The notes beneath the pieces were generated by a model, which did no database searches, had not been told where the DNA came from, and saw only the letters and a list, made by a program, of their open reading frames with translations. Of a stretch of 64,000 nucleotides of DNA, positions 19,964 to 31,606 are shown in pieces (position 1 is the stretch's first letter; the number at the start of each line of letters is the position of its first letter). The translations under genes were made by a program, and so were the position numbers. This DNA is from Selaginella moellendorffii (Eukaryota; Streptophyta; Lycopodiopsida; Selaginellales; Selaginellaceae). The stretch spans positions 5,473,876-5,537,875 of the forward strand of contig NW_003314262.1 of NCBI RefSeq assembly GCF_000143415.4, read 5' to 3'.

Positions 19964-22550
19964 TGGATGCGTCGTCTGCTTTGGCGGTGGAGGAGGACGA
20001 CGCCGATTCTGATCCAGCCGCGGCAATGCGGCCTGCGATGCTCTTGCTCTTCTGCCGCTGCCGAGCACGAGCACAGGGAGGATACGGATGAATCGGAGAT
20101 TGACAAGGTATGCTCCATTCTCTTCCGTTGCGGTGGTTTATTCCCGGAATGGCGATTAGAGCTCAAGTTCCTTAATCTCGACTTGCGGCCTCAGCTCGTG
20201 GCGTCGGTTCTCCAGCGATCGACCGATGTGGAAATATTGTCTTGCTTCTTCCAGTGGGCAGGCACAGCGGCAAGAGAAATTCCAGCACGAGCCCGGCGTC
20301 TAAGGTCTTGGCTCTGGATCGAGATGGTGGGCAGCTGCTGAACTGGCTGCTAGTGCTCCTCAAGTGCCGGAACACTGGCTCCAGCCTTGTCGATTCTTTG
20401 CTTCGTTCCTACATGGGGGCTGGAAACGCAGGGCGGGCTGTGGAGGCTTTCACGAGGCTGGCCAGAGTTTTCAAGCCCAACGTCACGCTTTGCAACTCTT
20501 TCCTTGGATTGCTGCTCGAGGCCGACGAGTATGAGCTCGCAAGCCAAGTTCTACACTTCATGACGCTCCACGGCTGCTACCCAGAAGATGGCACCTTCCG
20601 GCCCCTCATGGCTGCTGCAGCTCCCACCAAGGCCTTTGAGCTCTTCCAGAGCGCTATAGAGATTGGGAGAGTTCCTTCCTTTGGCCTCAATCGCCCGCTG
20701 CTCGAGTTCGTGTGTCGGGCTGCCACCGCCGACGAGCGCATATCATCACCGGCGGTAGCTTCTGCTCGGACCTGGTGACTTGCAACTCCATCCTCGGTCC
20801 CTTTCGCGTGGCCGGCAAATGCGATGAGGCTTACGAGTTCTTCCAGACCGCGAGAGCCAACAGATGCAATCCCGACGACATCAGCTACCGGATTCTCGTG
20901 CTGGCTCATTGTTGAGAGGGACGCATGGAGCGAGCTCTGGAGCTCTTCAAGGCGATGCAGAGCATCGCAACTCTGGATGTCAAGACGTGGTGGACTCGCT
21001 AAGGCCGGTCTCGTGGACGACGCGGCGGAGCTCGTCCATGGCATGATGGACAAGGGCCCTTACCCCGACACTGTGACGTGCAACACGGCCTGTTCAACGT
21101 GATCAAGGTGGAGCACGCCATGAAGCTCTACGAGAAGATGAGCCGGAGCTTCTTCAAGGCTGACGCTTTCACGTAGAACGTTCTTCTCCACGGGCTTTGC
21201 AAGGCCGGCAGGATCCAAGAGGCTTGCCAGAAGCTCTCGGTGGCACTGCGAGACCGAGAAGCCCCTGTGCGGCACGAGCTTCTCATAGGTGGCCTGTGCA
21301 AGGCTGGAAAGTACGACCACGCTATGGCCGTGTTTCGAGAGATGAAAGTGCCCAGCTCCATGTCCTACAACATTGTCATCGCTGCTCCAAGCAGCGATGA
21401 CAAAACGAAGGAGCAATGGAGCTGTTTCGAGAGATGAAAGCCAAGGGCCGCGTCCCGAACATCTTCACTTTCAACACCGTGATCCAGTCCCTGTCTAAAG
21501 CTGGGATGTTCAAGGAAGCTCTGGACCTTGTCGACGAGATGGTGTGTCTCCAAACGAGCTAACTTTCGGGCTTATCGTGGACGGTTTGTGCAAAGCCAAG
21601 CGGACTGTCGACGCCGAGAACGTGCTCGCGGTCATGGACAAGGTCGGGTGTGTCCCGGACGTTGTGCTGCACTGATAAGCGGCCACTTGAAGGAGGGGAT
21701 GCATCGAGGCTGTTCGAGAAGATGATGAGCGGAAGCCAAACTTGAAAACTTTCAACATCATGATCCACGGCTTGTGCAAGGAAACAAAGTTGGTGAGGCG
21801 GACGCGGTGGTGAGGCGTATCGAGGACGAATGTGGCGTTGCTCCGGACGAGTTCACTTTCAACACGATCATCGATGGCCCGGTCCGGGGAGGGCCGGCCG
21901 ATACAATCGAGTATCCGGCGGGTGGCGCACCGAGCGGGGACAGCAAGAGACCCTTGTCCCTGTCGGTGGTGAGTGGTCTGCAAAGCTGGAGAGGTGGTAG
22001 CCAAGCTCGGAAGGTTGGAAGCGAGCAAGCAGCTCTTCCAAGAGACGAGCCGGCATGGTTGCCACCCCGACGCGGTCACCTTTACGATCCTCATCTCCGA
22101 AGCAACAGTGGTCACACGAAGCTCTCGGCCTCGTCAAGCAGATGATCGAAAGCAAGGGGTCGACGCTGCCTTTCAACATGGTCCTCAATGCCTTGGCCAA
22201 GTCTGGAGACATGGAAGCCGCGGGAGATGTTTATCGGAGCATGAAGGTGGAAGGGATTGAATGCGGGTGACTTACAACACGCTGCTCGACGGCTACTTGG
22301 GCGAGCACGATCGGCCGACGGCTATCGAGTTTTCGGTGAGCTCCTCCACAGCGGGTGCTCCAGACACTCTCGTTCAACGCGCTGCTGGGATGCTTGTGCT
22401 GCGACGGGCGATCGGAGGAGGGGGTGGCAAAGTTTTAGGGGGAGATGCGAGAGAGGCGCGAGTGCTGGCCCGACGCTGTGACTTACGCTCTTCTCGTCCG
22501 CCACTGCTGCAAGCAAGGGGAGATCGAGCAAGCGTGTCGAATCGTGTCCA
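19964..22550 (+). pseudogene. P-class pentatricopeptide repeat pseudogene
   Basis: The plus strand reads as a Rf-like P-class PPR protein through many frame changes. Recognisable 35-aa motif parts include NVTLCNSFLGLLLEADEYEL, DLVTCNSILGPFRVAGKCDE, MELFREMKAKGRVPNIFTFN, LIVDGLCKAKRTVDAENVLA, ECGVAPDEFTFNTIIDG and RVTYNTLLDGYLGEHDR. Stops and small deletions interrupt it at least ten times (for example after 20915, at 21175, near 21560 and 22268). In the family these proteins bind organellar RNA. The 5' part has an acidic segment then a possible GT donor near 20108. The copy runs into a histone demethylase relic at its 3' side. Confidence 0.85.
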
Positions 22551-22571
22551 TCGCGGCTTGTTCCCAGTGCT

Positions 22572-22690
22572 GCCATCGCCAGCATGCTTGCGATCCAAAC
22601 TGGTAGCGGTGATGGTCCCCGCCATCGCCAGCATGCATGAGAGCTCGATCCAAACTGGTAGCGGTGATGGTCCCCGCCATCGTCAGTGGC
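22572..22690 (+). repeat. Two and a half direct repeats at a pseudogene junction
   Basis: Units at 22572-22620 and 22621-22675 share gccatcgccagcatgc and then cgatccaaactggtagcggt plus gatggtcccc. The second has a 6-base insertion. A third partial unit starts at 22676. They mark the seam between the PPR pseudogene and the demethylase pseudogene. Confidence 0.85.
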
Positions 22691-24340
22691 TGCAAAGCTT
22701 TCTCGTACGGGCGGATAGTTCCTTCAAAGTTTTCCGTTCGCTCTATATCTCCAGCCTTTCTCCTTCCCGACCAAGCTTCAGGCTCCAGGAGAGGTTGCCG
22801 GCCTTACACCTTTCGCTTCGAGTACGACAGGTTCCTCGAGTAACAGGGGCGGGTTCTTGAGAGCTGGCGTCAGTTTTGCTCGACCTTTGCAAGGCTTACG
22901 GCTTACAACTGCGTCAAGAGGTATGGAGGCTATGAGAAGGTTATCGTGCAGCGGAAGTGGGGGAAAGAAGCCGGACGTAAGTGCCTCCTTTCCTACTGCC
23001 GCTCCTGCGAACCTGTGCCACCTATACGAGAAACATCTGCTGGAATATGAGCGCCATCATGCAGAAGGCTTCGGGAAGCAGGCAACTAACAACGTCAGGA
23101 ATGGTGAAGTACTGGACGTGAAGATTCGGAGGAAGAGATCTCTGGTGAAGATGAAGTCAGTGTGTCGGTGGAGCCGCGAAACGAACTAAATCGGACGATG
23201 AAGCTCCATGCAGCAAAGGCTTGGGGACCAGTCCTGTGAGCAATGCCGCAGCGGAGCACATGAGCAGCTTATGATCACCTGTGACCGGGCGTGGCATATG
23301 TATTGCCTGTCCCCTCCTCTGTCGAAAATGCTCTCTGGGAGGTGGTACTGCCTCGACGTTTTCTCAAGGCAACTGGCACATGCTGGACTCTTTCCGACGT
23401 CTACAGGACCTATTGAAGTGCTATATGGAAGCGATCTCGATACGTCTCTGTGTATGGAAGTGAATTTCCCCGTCCGTCGGATGCAGTTCCAAAGTGGGCT
23501 AAGCAGGATATGCTCTTCTCCTCGTTTTGCTGGCATTACGAAGATCATTGCTTCTACTCTGTGAATTATCTTCACTGGTATGCTACTTGTTTCGTGTGCT
23601 TTCAATACTGATTTCTTTCCTGCAGATGCTGGTATAGTGTGCCTGGCAGTGCTTACGACGCATTTGAAGAGGTAGAATGTTTCTCTTTTAGCTGGCAGTG
23701 TAAAACTTCTTTCTTTCAGACAGGCTATGCGATCTACATTCCCAGATTTATTTCATGCACAGCCGGACTTGCCCTTTCAACTGGTTACGATGCTTAATCC
23801 AGCTGTGTTGCGGGCTAAAGGTGTGCCTGTCTGCACAACTTTGCAGGTAAGTTTGTGTTGGCAGTGCTTTATCTTTATATTCATGTTTGTTTTTAGGAGT
23901 CTGGAAACTTTGTGATCACATTTCCACGGTCTTATCACGGAGGATTTAACCACGGTGAGACTGTTATTGCTAGCAGTGAATGTGTAGGAACTAACTTTCC
24001 TGTTCATTACGGGATTCAATTGCGCAGAAGCTTTCACCGTTGCAAGCAAAAGCTTTGAACCGAGACATTTTGCTTCTGACTTCTGATGCCGAGAGGTTAT
24101 CATAATCCTTGTTTCTTTTTCCTTTCGAGGCTTACTTGTGCTCGCAGAAAAGATTCCACCTCTGGGGTCATGGCAGCCAGAGTCTCGGGTTGGATCACCA
24201 TCACGTCTGCGGCAATGGTGTGGTCTCTGGTACATTCATTGTCTACTTCTGTGGATCTCCACCAGCTGATTGTTCACACGAAAAATTCAAGAAGCTCCCT
24301 TACCTTCAAGGCCGATCGAGCAACATAACTCAGCGGGAGC
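22690..24340 (+). pseudogene. KDM5/JMJ17-like histone H3K4 demethylase pseudogene
   Basis: Pieces occur in the order of the KDM5 family (JmjN, ARID, PHD, JmjC). A JmjN-like SYGRIVPSK lies near 22700, and YTFRFEYDRFLE with a stop near 22840. ARID motifs YNCVKRYGGYEKVIVQRKWG follow (22905-22965), and LYEKHLLEYERHHAEG (23020-23070). A PHD finger follows with CEQCRSGAHEQLMITCDR and WHMYCLSPPLS (23226-23320), in which the second Cys pair is damaged. JmjC parts are LFHAQPDLPFQLVTMLNPAV, SGNFVITFPRSYHGGFNHG and NCAEAFTV (23745-24045), with introns kept between. Frameshifts and stops rule out a normal product. The intact enzymes demethylate histone H3 lysine 4 using Fe(II) and 2-oxoglutarate. Confidence 0.85.
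24259..24331 (+). repeat. Second copy of the shared 72-bp segment
   Basis: Near-identical to 19618-19689, same strand; see that entry. It lies at the 3' end of the demethylase relic and is followed by unrelated sequence. Confidence 0.85.
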
Positions 24341-24344
24341 GCCT

Positions 24345-24900
24345 CTAATCTGGGGCATCCAAAGCCATAGTGACGAGGCAGATTCAACCAAGCTGGTGGT
24401 AAGATCTCTCTTTTATTTTTCCTTTAGTCAGTGGCTTTGCTTGTAGGCTGTGGGTCTGAGGAGAAGCATAATTACGCTGAGCGTCATGCTGCTCCAGGCT
24501 TACCGGACAGGGTCATACTGCTCGAAAGTCGCGCCGGCACTGAATGATCCACTGTTTGGCAGTCGAGAGCGGCCTCGTCTCGCAAGTTATGGTCTTCAAC
24601 GCTCTCATCAACTAGCCCAGGCCTCTCCAGGCACAGTCGCAAAACTTCTCCGGAGAACACGCAGGTTCTTGGACGATGCCAGGCTGCTACACAAGCTGTG
24701 TGCAACGACGCTCGAAGAACGGATCTCCAGACGGGGTGTTTGATTGATGATTTGAAATTAAAAGACAGCATCTCATTCGTCTGAGAGCAAAGTTTTCTCT
24801 TAGCAATGAAAAAACCTCATCATGCCTCTGCTCGATCGTTCTACTCGTCTAAGGCTGCATGGCGAGGTCCGGAGAGGCATAAAAAGGAAATTTATAGCTA
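24345..24900 (+). other. Possible downstream remnant of the demethylase gene
   Basis: A plus-strand open frame at 24450-24743 ends in LLHKLCATTLEERISRRGV. It could correspond to sequence C-terminal to the JmjC domain, but I see no zinc finger or other diagnostic motif and cannot assign it. Confidence 0.25.
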
Positions 24901-26085
24901 TAATCACATGATAATTCTTCTTTTTGACATATTTATTTATTTTATTATAGTACTGTGTTTCATAAAATGGAAAAAGAACAACAAATAAATTATAGCTAAA
25001 AAATGTAATAAAACAGTAGAAAAACTTCTGTTTGCTTTAGAAAACAAGGTGTAAAGAATATACTTAAAATATCCAAGCATGTTGTGGCTTCCTCTTGTTA
25101 ATCTCTTCTCTAATTCATTTGTAATCAAATTTAATGCTAATTTTCTTACTTCACTAATTAAGAACGAGATGGAATAAAGAATAATTTGGTTTCTTTAATG
25201 TTTTATATTTTCTCTCTATATATATAAACTGCTTCATAGTCTATGTTTTTGTTTTTGTGCAATTAATAATTATTATCCATATATGATTGTTATTTCATAT
25301 TTCATATTTTATTTATTGGATATATCAAATTCTTTACATAAGTTTTCTTAACTCTTCACTCTTCACTTATTGAAATCACCTATTATTATTGTTAGAATAT
25401 TTCATATTATATTTGTAAATAAGAATAGGTTCTTGAAGTTAAAGAAGAACTTGGTACTCAGATATAATAAGGGAAAGCTATTTAAATTACTAACTTTTAC
25501 ATGGTAATTTATAGTAGGATTTGAGTAATTGAATTTGAATATTCTATTTCTTCCAACAGGAAATAAACTATTTAATGGTGTTTTTATGGGAAATAGTTGT
25601 TTATAAGGTTTGTAATTGTAGTCTAGGATTCAGAACTTTAAAAGAAATATATTATTTTTCTATTACCTTAAAAATGTATTTAATATTTTTCTTCTTAGTG
25701 TTACCTTGTCTTTCATTTTGATGAATTATATTTTTTATAATTAATTTTTTTGCTCAATTAATGTTAAAGCTCATGATTCTCAGTATCAAATCTTTTCTGG
25801 CTTACATTTGTCTATATTTATTCACAGAACTTTATTATATAGTTGTGTTTAGTAAATCTGTAATAATTTTATGAGAAAATAAAATAATTACTATTTAAAA
25901 TAAAAAATTATATATACAACACTTAAAAAACAAACACGCAAAGTCAGCTCTACAGTGGCTACGTCACTTAAAAACAAAAGCACGTCAGGGTGCATAATTG
26001 TTTCAAAAACTTAAAGCCTTGAAACCTGTTTTTATTTTTTTAATAAAAGCAATCGATGCTTGTTTGCATGTAGTTCATTTGTTGA
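24901..26085. other. AT-rich gene desert
   Basis: The sequence is strongly AT-rich with only short, low-complexity open frames. I see no coding, RNA or structured repeat signal. Confidence 0.6.
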
Positions 26086-26091
26086 AATCGT

Positions 26092-27595
26092 TTGAGTTCT
26101 TACTATCTCTCAAATTGTTTACTTGTTCGTCTTCTACATTTCTATCCGTTGGTTGTTAGGGAACAATGTCTTTGGCCTTGTAACAACCATCTCAACAGCA
26201 CATTACACTCAGTAAACTATGATTTTGATGTTGTTTATCGCCTAGGGAGTTCTATGGCTAATGCTGATGCCTTTTCTCGAGCTCCTTTTCCTTTTCCACT
26301 CTCTTCTCATGTTTCTGACGAGTTTGTTATTTTAGCATCTATGGATTTTCTAGATGAGGATTCTGTGCCGCTAGTGGTTGCTGTACTTGACATTCAATGT
26401 TCATAAGGCACAGAGCAAGATTTACCTTCTCTTTAAAAAATTTGAGCTGTGGATTCGAAGGCTTCGAGATGGGTTTGAGAATCCTATATCACTTGCTAAT
26501 GACTTGCCTTTCCGGCATTTACATTCTCAATATTGCCTTAAAGACAACCTTTTTTATTTTGTGAGGACGGATCCTAATAGTTATTTACAGTTAGTGGTGC
26601 CTTCTGTCTTTATTCCGCGGTTTTTCCATACCTATCATAATTCTCCTATTCTATGTGGGCATATAAGACCTTTTTCACAATCAACTGTTGGGAATGAGTA
26701 TGTTATTATTGCTTCTGACTATTTGACTCGTTAAGTGGAAGTTGCTACTCTTGCTAACGCCTTTGCAACTACTATTGAATACTTCCTCCTCAATCGAGTG
26801 GTGTTTCAGCATTCTTGTCCAGAATAGATTCTTTTGGATAATGGTCCTATATTTATAGCTGAGGCATTTCATGTTTTGATGTCTCGGTTGGGGATACGCC
26901 ACATTTTCACAAGTGTTTATCATCCACAATCAGAAAGTTTGGTGGAACGGCTCGTTCTCACGTTCAAAAGGATGATCATGAAGTATGTGAACTTTCAGCA
27001 TTCTGATTGGGATGGTTATTTGCCATCTCTTCGGTATGCATATGTCACAAAAGTGTAGAGTTCTGTTAGTGTTTCATCATATAAACTCTTATATGGTTAT
27101 GATCCAATATTACTAAAGGAGTTAGGTTTACCTTTGCGATTGCCACAAATTGCCGATGCTAGGTCGTGGGATTTGTATTTGACAAGCATTCTTCCACTTG
27201 TCCGAGTAGAGTCTGCCGAACACTTAGGTCGTGTACAAGTAGGACAACAATGACACTACAACTTCCATCATCGTTCACTTGTGGAGTACAAAGTGGATGA
27301 CTTTGTGTTAGTCTGTTTTCCCCATTTTACGGTATGTGGTTTGTCTAAGGGGTTCCTTGTTCAATAGAAAGGACTATATCGAGCGTTGCGGCAAGTTGGA
27401 CACAAGTTTATAAGGTTCAACATGATGTCAAACAAATTAATCCTCTAGAGATTGTGCATATGCAACAGTTAAAATGATTATACAAAGGGATCAAGAGCAG
27501 TTAATACCACCTACAGATTTATCAATGCCTCCTTTTGATATTCTTCCAGATCTCGGCCCATTTACAAAAGAACTCTAATGGTTTTTCATTATTTT
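26092..27595 (+). mobile_element. Ty3/gypsy retrotransposon relic
   Basis: The 5' part matches the end of the gypsy RNase H (DVVYRLGSSMANADAFSRAP). It is followed by a zinc-binding integrase start (LVVPSVFIPRFFHTYHNS) and the integrase core (ASDYLTR, a stop, VEVATLANAFATT, then LLDNGPIFIAEAF, GIRHIFTSVYHPQSESLVER and RMIMKYV). A C-terminal region with HRSLVEYKVDDFVLVCF comes next. Stops and frame changes occur throughout and everything upstream of RNase H is gone. It is a 5'-truncated, inactive copy. Confidence 0.85.
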
Positions 27596-27607
27596 GAGAG
27601 GAGGGAA
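27596..27607 (+). promoter_or_regulatory. Polypurine tract of gypsy relic
   Basis: The sequence gagaggagggaa lies directly before a TGATGTGAGG boundary typical of plant gypsy 3' LTR starts. Confidence 0.6.
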
Positions 27608-27900
27608 TGATGTGAGGGCTAAGTGTACAGTTACAATGCCATATACTAATATTAGTGTAGTGGGATTTGACATCAGATTGATTTAAATCTGGACCATTCA
27701 CTCTTATATATAAGTTTAGTTTAGGTTAATTGATATTCACATTTTCTGTATTCCCTTTCCATATTCCATGCAGTCATAGTTTATATTTTTGTTTAAAAGT
27801 TCCTTGATAAATAAAATATAATCTTATATAACACTTTTTAGTTATAATTCATTTTATATAAAAACATTATATACATATTCTGAATTTCAAACCAACAAAA
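27608..27900 (+). repeat. Putative 3' LTR (partial) of gypsy relic
   Basis: It begins tgatgtgagggct after the polypurine tract and contains a TATA-like tatatataag at 27705-27714. No second LTR is present in the window, so the right limit is a guess. Confidence 0.45.
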
Positions 27901-28042
27901 CCTGGTTAACCAAGAGTATAAACATTGAGAAAGGAGATGGCTTTACTTACACGAAAACAATGATTTACAAAAATCCATGCATTTGAGAGTTTTTGGCAAT
28001 AGAAAACACCAGGATGAACAAGGCTAGGGTTTTTTGCAAGTG

Positions 28043-30686
28043 ATGGAGGACGAAGCTGATGGGTATAAGCGATTCGCAGCACCAGTGTCATTTTTATGTT
28101 TTAGTCTAACCAAGCACTTGAAAAATGCAGGAGCTGCAGCGCATCGAAGCTCAAAGCGCTGTTTGAGACCGAGCAGCAGAAGCTTCAGGTAAAGAATATT
28201 TTTTTTTGCTCTTAAGTTACGAAAAACAGGTTTTTTCTGTTTTTGTTCTTCGTGTCAGGTTGGCAATCCAAGTTTTCAATATCAGCCTCCAAAGCTGCAG
28301 CCCCGTCTGTCGTTTGCACCATCGTTTTCTAGCCAGGTCTTTGATTCTTTTCTGGGAACTTTGAGCTACTGATTTGTGCTTGTGTTTCTTTTCCAGGTCC
28401 TCTTCTCCACAGAACTTTCCAACGTTGTTTTCATGCTTCCATCAGGTGAGAATCATGTCGAATTTTTCTAGCTCTTCTTGTTCCATGCAGTGACTGATTG
28501 CGTCCAAATAGGTCGTCGACAAGAAAATGTTGGCGATGCTACCATTCAAATCATAAAAACAGAGACGCACGACCAACAGGTTTTAGAACCACACTCTAAA
28601 TCCTCTGGCCATCTCTTTTTCATTTTACCTTTGCAGGACTCACGCATTGTCGTATCCAACGCTGCTAAGGTTGTCGTTGCGGAGGTGTCTTTCACGGGAA
28701 TTATAAACATAGTGGTTTGTAGACAGCCCCTTTCCTCGTGTTCGTTCTTTTTCCATGAGATTTTCCATTCGTTTCTTCCACTGCAGCCCGACGCAAATTG
28801 CCGGATTGCCATTGAGACCAGCCAACATATTGTGGAAGCGACATTTCGCAGGTCGGCCTCTTTCTCTATTTCTTCTCAGTAGAAGCCATGCGACAACATG
28901 ATAATCTGTAACTTAGCTTTTGTACTCCAGCACAGATACATGGATGGAGTTTGCTAAGGTTTTTGTTTACGCTCGCTATCACGTACAACACTCTGTGGCA
29001 CAAGTCTTCCAGGTATCGCTTTCACTTTCAATCGAAGTCTGTATGATTGATGGATTTTGTTTCAGGATGTGGTATGTCCAAAAGACAATTTCAGGGAGAT
29101 CGAAGATGGCGATGTGGTGAGTATCATTATTTTTTCCTCTTTTATACTTTGCTCCAGCTGCTTGAATTCTTGTGATCTAGGTGCAAGTGCTTTGTAAAGT
29201 GTTCCTTGCAAAACCGTGGAATGAGTGTTCCACTGGGCTAGTTTTTTATGGAGACACTCCAGGTTTGCTTTGAAAAAATCTCGTGTGTAATCTGGGATTT
29301 TTGTGCCAGAGAAAACTATCAAACTTGAGATCGGTTCGAAAAACTTCACAGGTAAGAATTGATTGTTTCTTCGTCAATTTTTCCATGGAAAGTTTCTTTG
29401 TCCAGGACTGGAAGATGGAATCCGAGGAATGCTAAAAGGAGGGAGAAGGCTTCTGATGTTCAAGGATCATGACGACGAGGTTCACTTTGATTGAGCTCAT
29501 CGAACTTCGATTGGTTTTTCTTATCTCGTTTCATTCAGGACTCGCTGGCGGCTTTGTACGATATAACGGTAGCTCGTGTCCGCAAGAGGAAAACCTTGAA
29601 GCAGCCGAGTGAAATGGAAAGCTCGAAAGAAATGGAAATAATTCCAGAACTTCCTGCCAATGACATACAACAGAGCTTTGGAGATGAGGGGAGCGAAAGG
29701 AAAGTGGAAACTGTGACTGACCGTCTGGCTCGCATGACTCGCGCTGGAGCAGCAGTAAATCTCCATCTTTTTTCGGCTCCAGCTCCAAAACAAGGGAACG
29801 AAACTCCGAAACTTGATTCCGACAAGTTGGCTCCAAATCGTACTGGGGACACTGGCGATGAATCACGAGTTTTTGTTCAGTCCGGTCCAATACTGACTTG
29901 CGAGCACCTCGAGCTCTTACGGGAAATCAAGCATTCACAGGTACGTAATTGGAATCAAACTTGAGCGAGCTTACCATTTTCTTCTTCTTGTATTGTACGT
30001 AGGCAAACATGTCCGAGTCATTCGCGTCATTTTCTTCGAGACTCGACCAGCTTGTAAACTCGAAATCACGCGACTTTGAGCGGCGAGTGATTCCGGAGAC
30101 GGAGCTCGTGGACGAGGAAAGCAACTCAGAAGAAGACAATCTGGTGGAGTCGATTGCGAGAATGATCGCCGAAAACAGAGAGCTCAAAAGACGCTTGGAG
30201 TCGTCCAAAGGTAGTCTAGTCTTTCACCTTGCTTCTCTCTTGTTCTTGAACAGTGTCGATGTAGGACCACGAAAGATCAAACAGCCAAGTCGTGAATCCA
30301 ACGGAGACTCCAGGGACTGGAAGACCAAGTTGAGCAGATCCTACACCGGATTTCCCTGTAAGAAATCTCTTCTACTCCACATCCAAAAACTCTTTTTTCT
30401 TCCAGAGACATGGAAATCGAAATGACCAACAGCCATCNNNNNNNNNNNNNNNNNNNNNNNNNNNNNNNNNNNNNNNNNNNNNNNNNNNNNNNNNNNNNNN
30501 NNNNNNNNNNNNNNNNNNNNNNNNNNNNNNNNNNNNNAAGCCAGCCTTTTGAGCTCCTTGCAGCAAAAACTAGACGCGGCGACAGCATCCATCCTTGGAG
30601 ATCGTAAACCAAATCTAGCAAGAGGAAGTTCTCAAAAACGAAGGCAATCTAGTTTCTCCTCTCGTCGTGCACGGAAGATGAGGTAA
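28043..30686 (+). CDS. FKBP15/WAFL-like protein (WH1-like, FKBP and coiled-coil)
   Basis: About 17 exons with tiny introns join into one frame starting MEDEADGYKRFAAP. Exon 2 and 3 give SKLKALFETEQQKL and NPSFQYQPPK, the signature N-terminus of FKBP15. A WH1-like region follows (NVVFMLPSG, RIVVSNAAKVVVAEVSF, IAIETSQHIVEATFR). The FKBP domain has VVQVLCKVFLAKPWNE, KLEIGSKNF and GLEDGIRGMLKGGRRLLMF. The catalytic-pocket Trp is Leu, so isomerase activity is doubtful. Acidic and coiled-coil parts follow (EQILHRISL, MEIEMTNSH), ending in RRARKMR. In animals this family links endosomes and actin; the plant role is unknown. A 100-N gap interrupts the coiled coil, and the frame entering the exon at about 30265-30357 is unresolved. 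Confidence 0.75.
30438..30537. other. Assembly gap of 100 N
   Basis: Exactly 100 undetermined bases sit inside the coiled-coil coding part of the FKBP15-like gene. The round size suggests a placeholder of unknown true length. Confidence 0.99.
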
Positions 30687-31253
30687 GCATTACATACTTT
30701 ACTCGAAGACAATTCTCGCAGAATCGGCAGGACTTAACCCGTACGAAGAAATCACTCTAAAGAGACACCACTCTCTTAGTCCGGGTGGAATTTTACCGGG
30801 ACAAGCTCGAAGACTTTGGTGGTGGAATTCGCACTAAGATCATGTTAAGCACGCATTGGAAGTAACAAGGGTGTCGACATAAAGGAACCAAAGTGTCGAC
30901 ACCCATGACAACATCCAATTCTCTCGAGTTTGTGACGATCGCTATCAGTGACTACACACTCTCCACACAAATGGAGCCATTCTCTACTTTAAAAAGCTCT
31001 CTCCTCGTGGAACGCTTTGGTGGAATTTGGCATCCAGAGCACGAAGAGTTAAAAAAACCACAGTGACGATAAGACGAAGCACAGGAGTTGTATTCTACTC
31101 CCAACATCCCGGAGTGTTGCTATCGTTTTCTCGTTACGAATCCCGGCCGTCCGTGGCTTGTAACGCCCAGATGCTGGTGGCAGTCCATCTCCTGGACTTT
31201 CCGCCCCGTAATGCTGGAGCTGTCGTACACTGGCCAAGAGGAATGGGCGCTCC
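30687..31253. other. Intergenic region with a small inverted repeat
   Basis: No gene is supported. At 30869-30904 an 11-bp perfect inverted repeat (gggtgtcgaca / tgtcgacaccc) flanks 14 bases. Two related phrases with ctttggtggtggaatt and ctttggtggaattt (about 30812 and 31014) hint at old repeat DNA. The right part is the promoter region of the prolyl oligopeptidase gene. Confidence 0.5.
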
Positions 31254-31261
31254 TATATAAA
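31254..31261 (+). promoter_or_regulatory. TATA box of prolyl oligopeptidase gene
   Basis: tatataaa lies 353 bases before the ATG. A cctagggtttt motif common in plant 5' leaders follows at about 31319, and the leader may contain an intron (donor near 31391, acceptor before 31600). Confidence 0.55.
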
Positions 31262-31606
31262 GTGGCCTGGCCGTTCAGTCATGGGAATGTGAAGGCCGCA
31301 TTAGATTGAAAGAGGGGCCTAGGGTTTTGTGCGCGCAGTAGCACGGATCGATCGATCGAGGCGCTGGCTGGCGGCGCGACTCTTCTCCAGGTCTGGGATC
31401 CTGCTTGTCCGATTCCGGTCTGGAAATTTCATCATATTTTAGATTCTGGCAGCTTTCTGGTGTTCGCTGTCTGGATCCTTTTTTTGTAGTTCTCTTTGTG
31501 TGGTAGCAGTGTCCTACATTCTGGATTTGTGTCCTTTTCTTTCTCACTGGAGTGTGCTCTAAGCCTGATTGGTGTTCTTCTTTCTTTTCCTGACTAGATT
31601 CATAGA

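Noticed and set aside
19627-20166. 179-codon minus-strand frame across the PPR pseudogene start
   Set aside because: It crosses from the RRM-side sequence into the PPR relic and has no domain; the PPR reading on the other strand explains the right part.
28478-28882. 134-codon open frame as a separate gene
   Set aside because: It runs through three exons and introns of the FKBP15-like gene and is explained by them.
30869-30904. Inverted repeat gggtgtcgaca as a terminator or transposon end
   Set aside because: It is too short and isolated; no target duplication or matching second end was seen.
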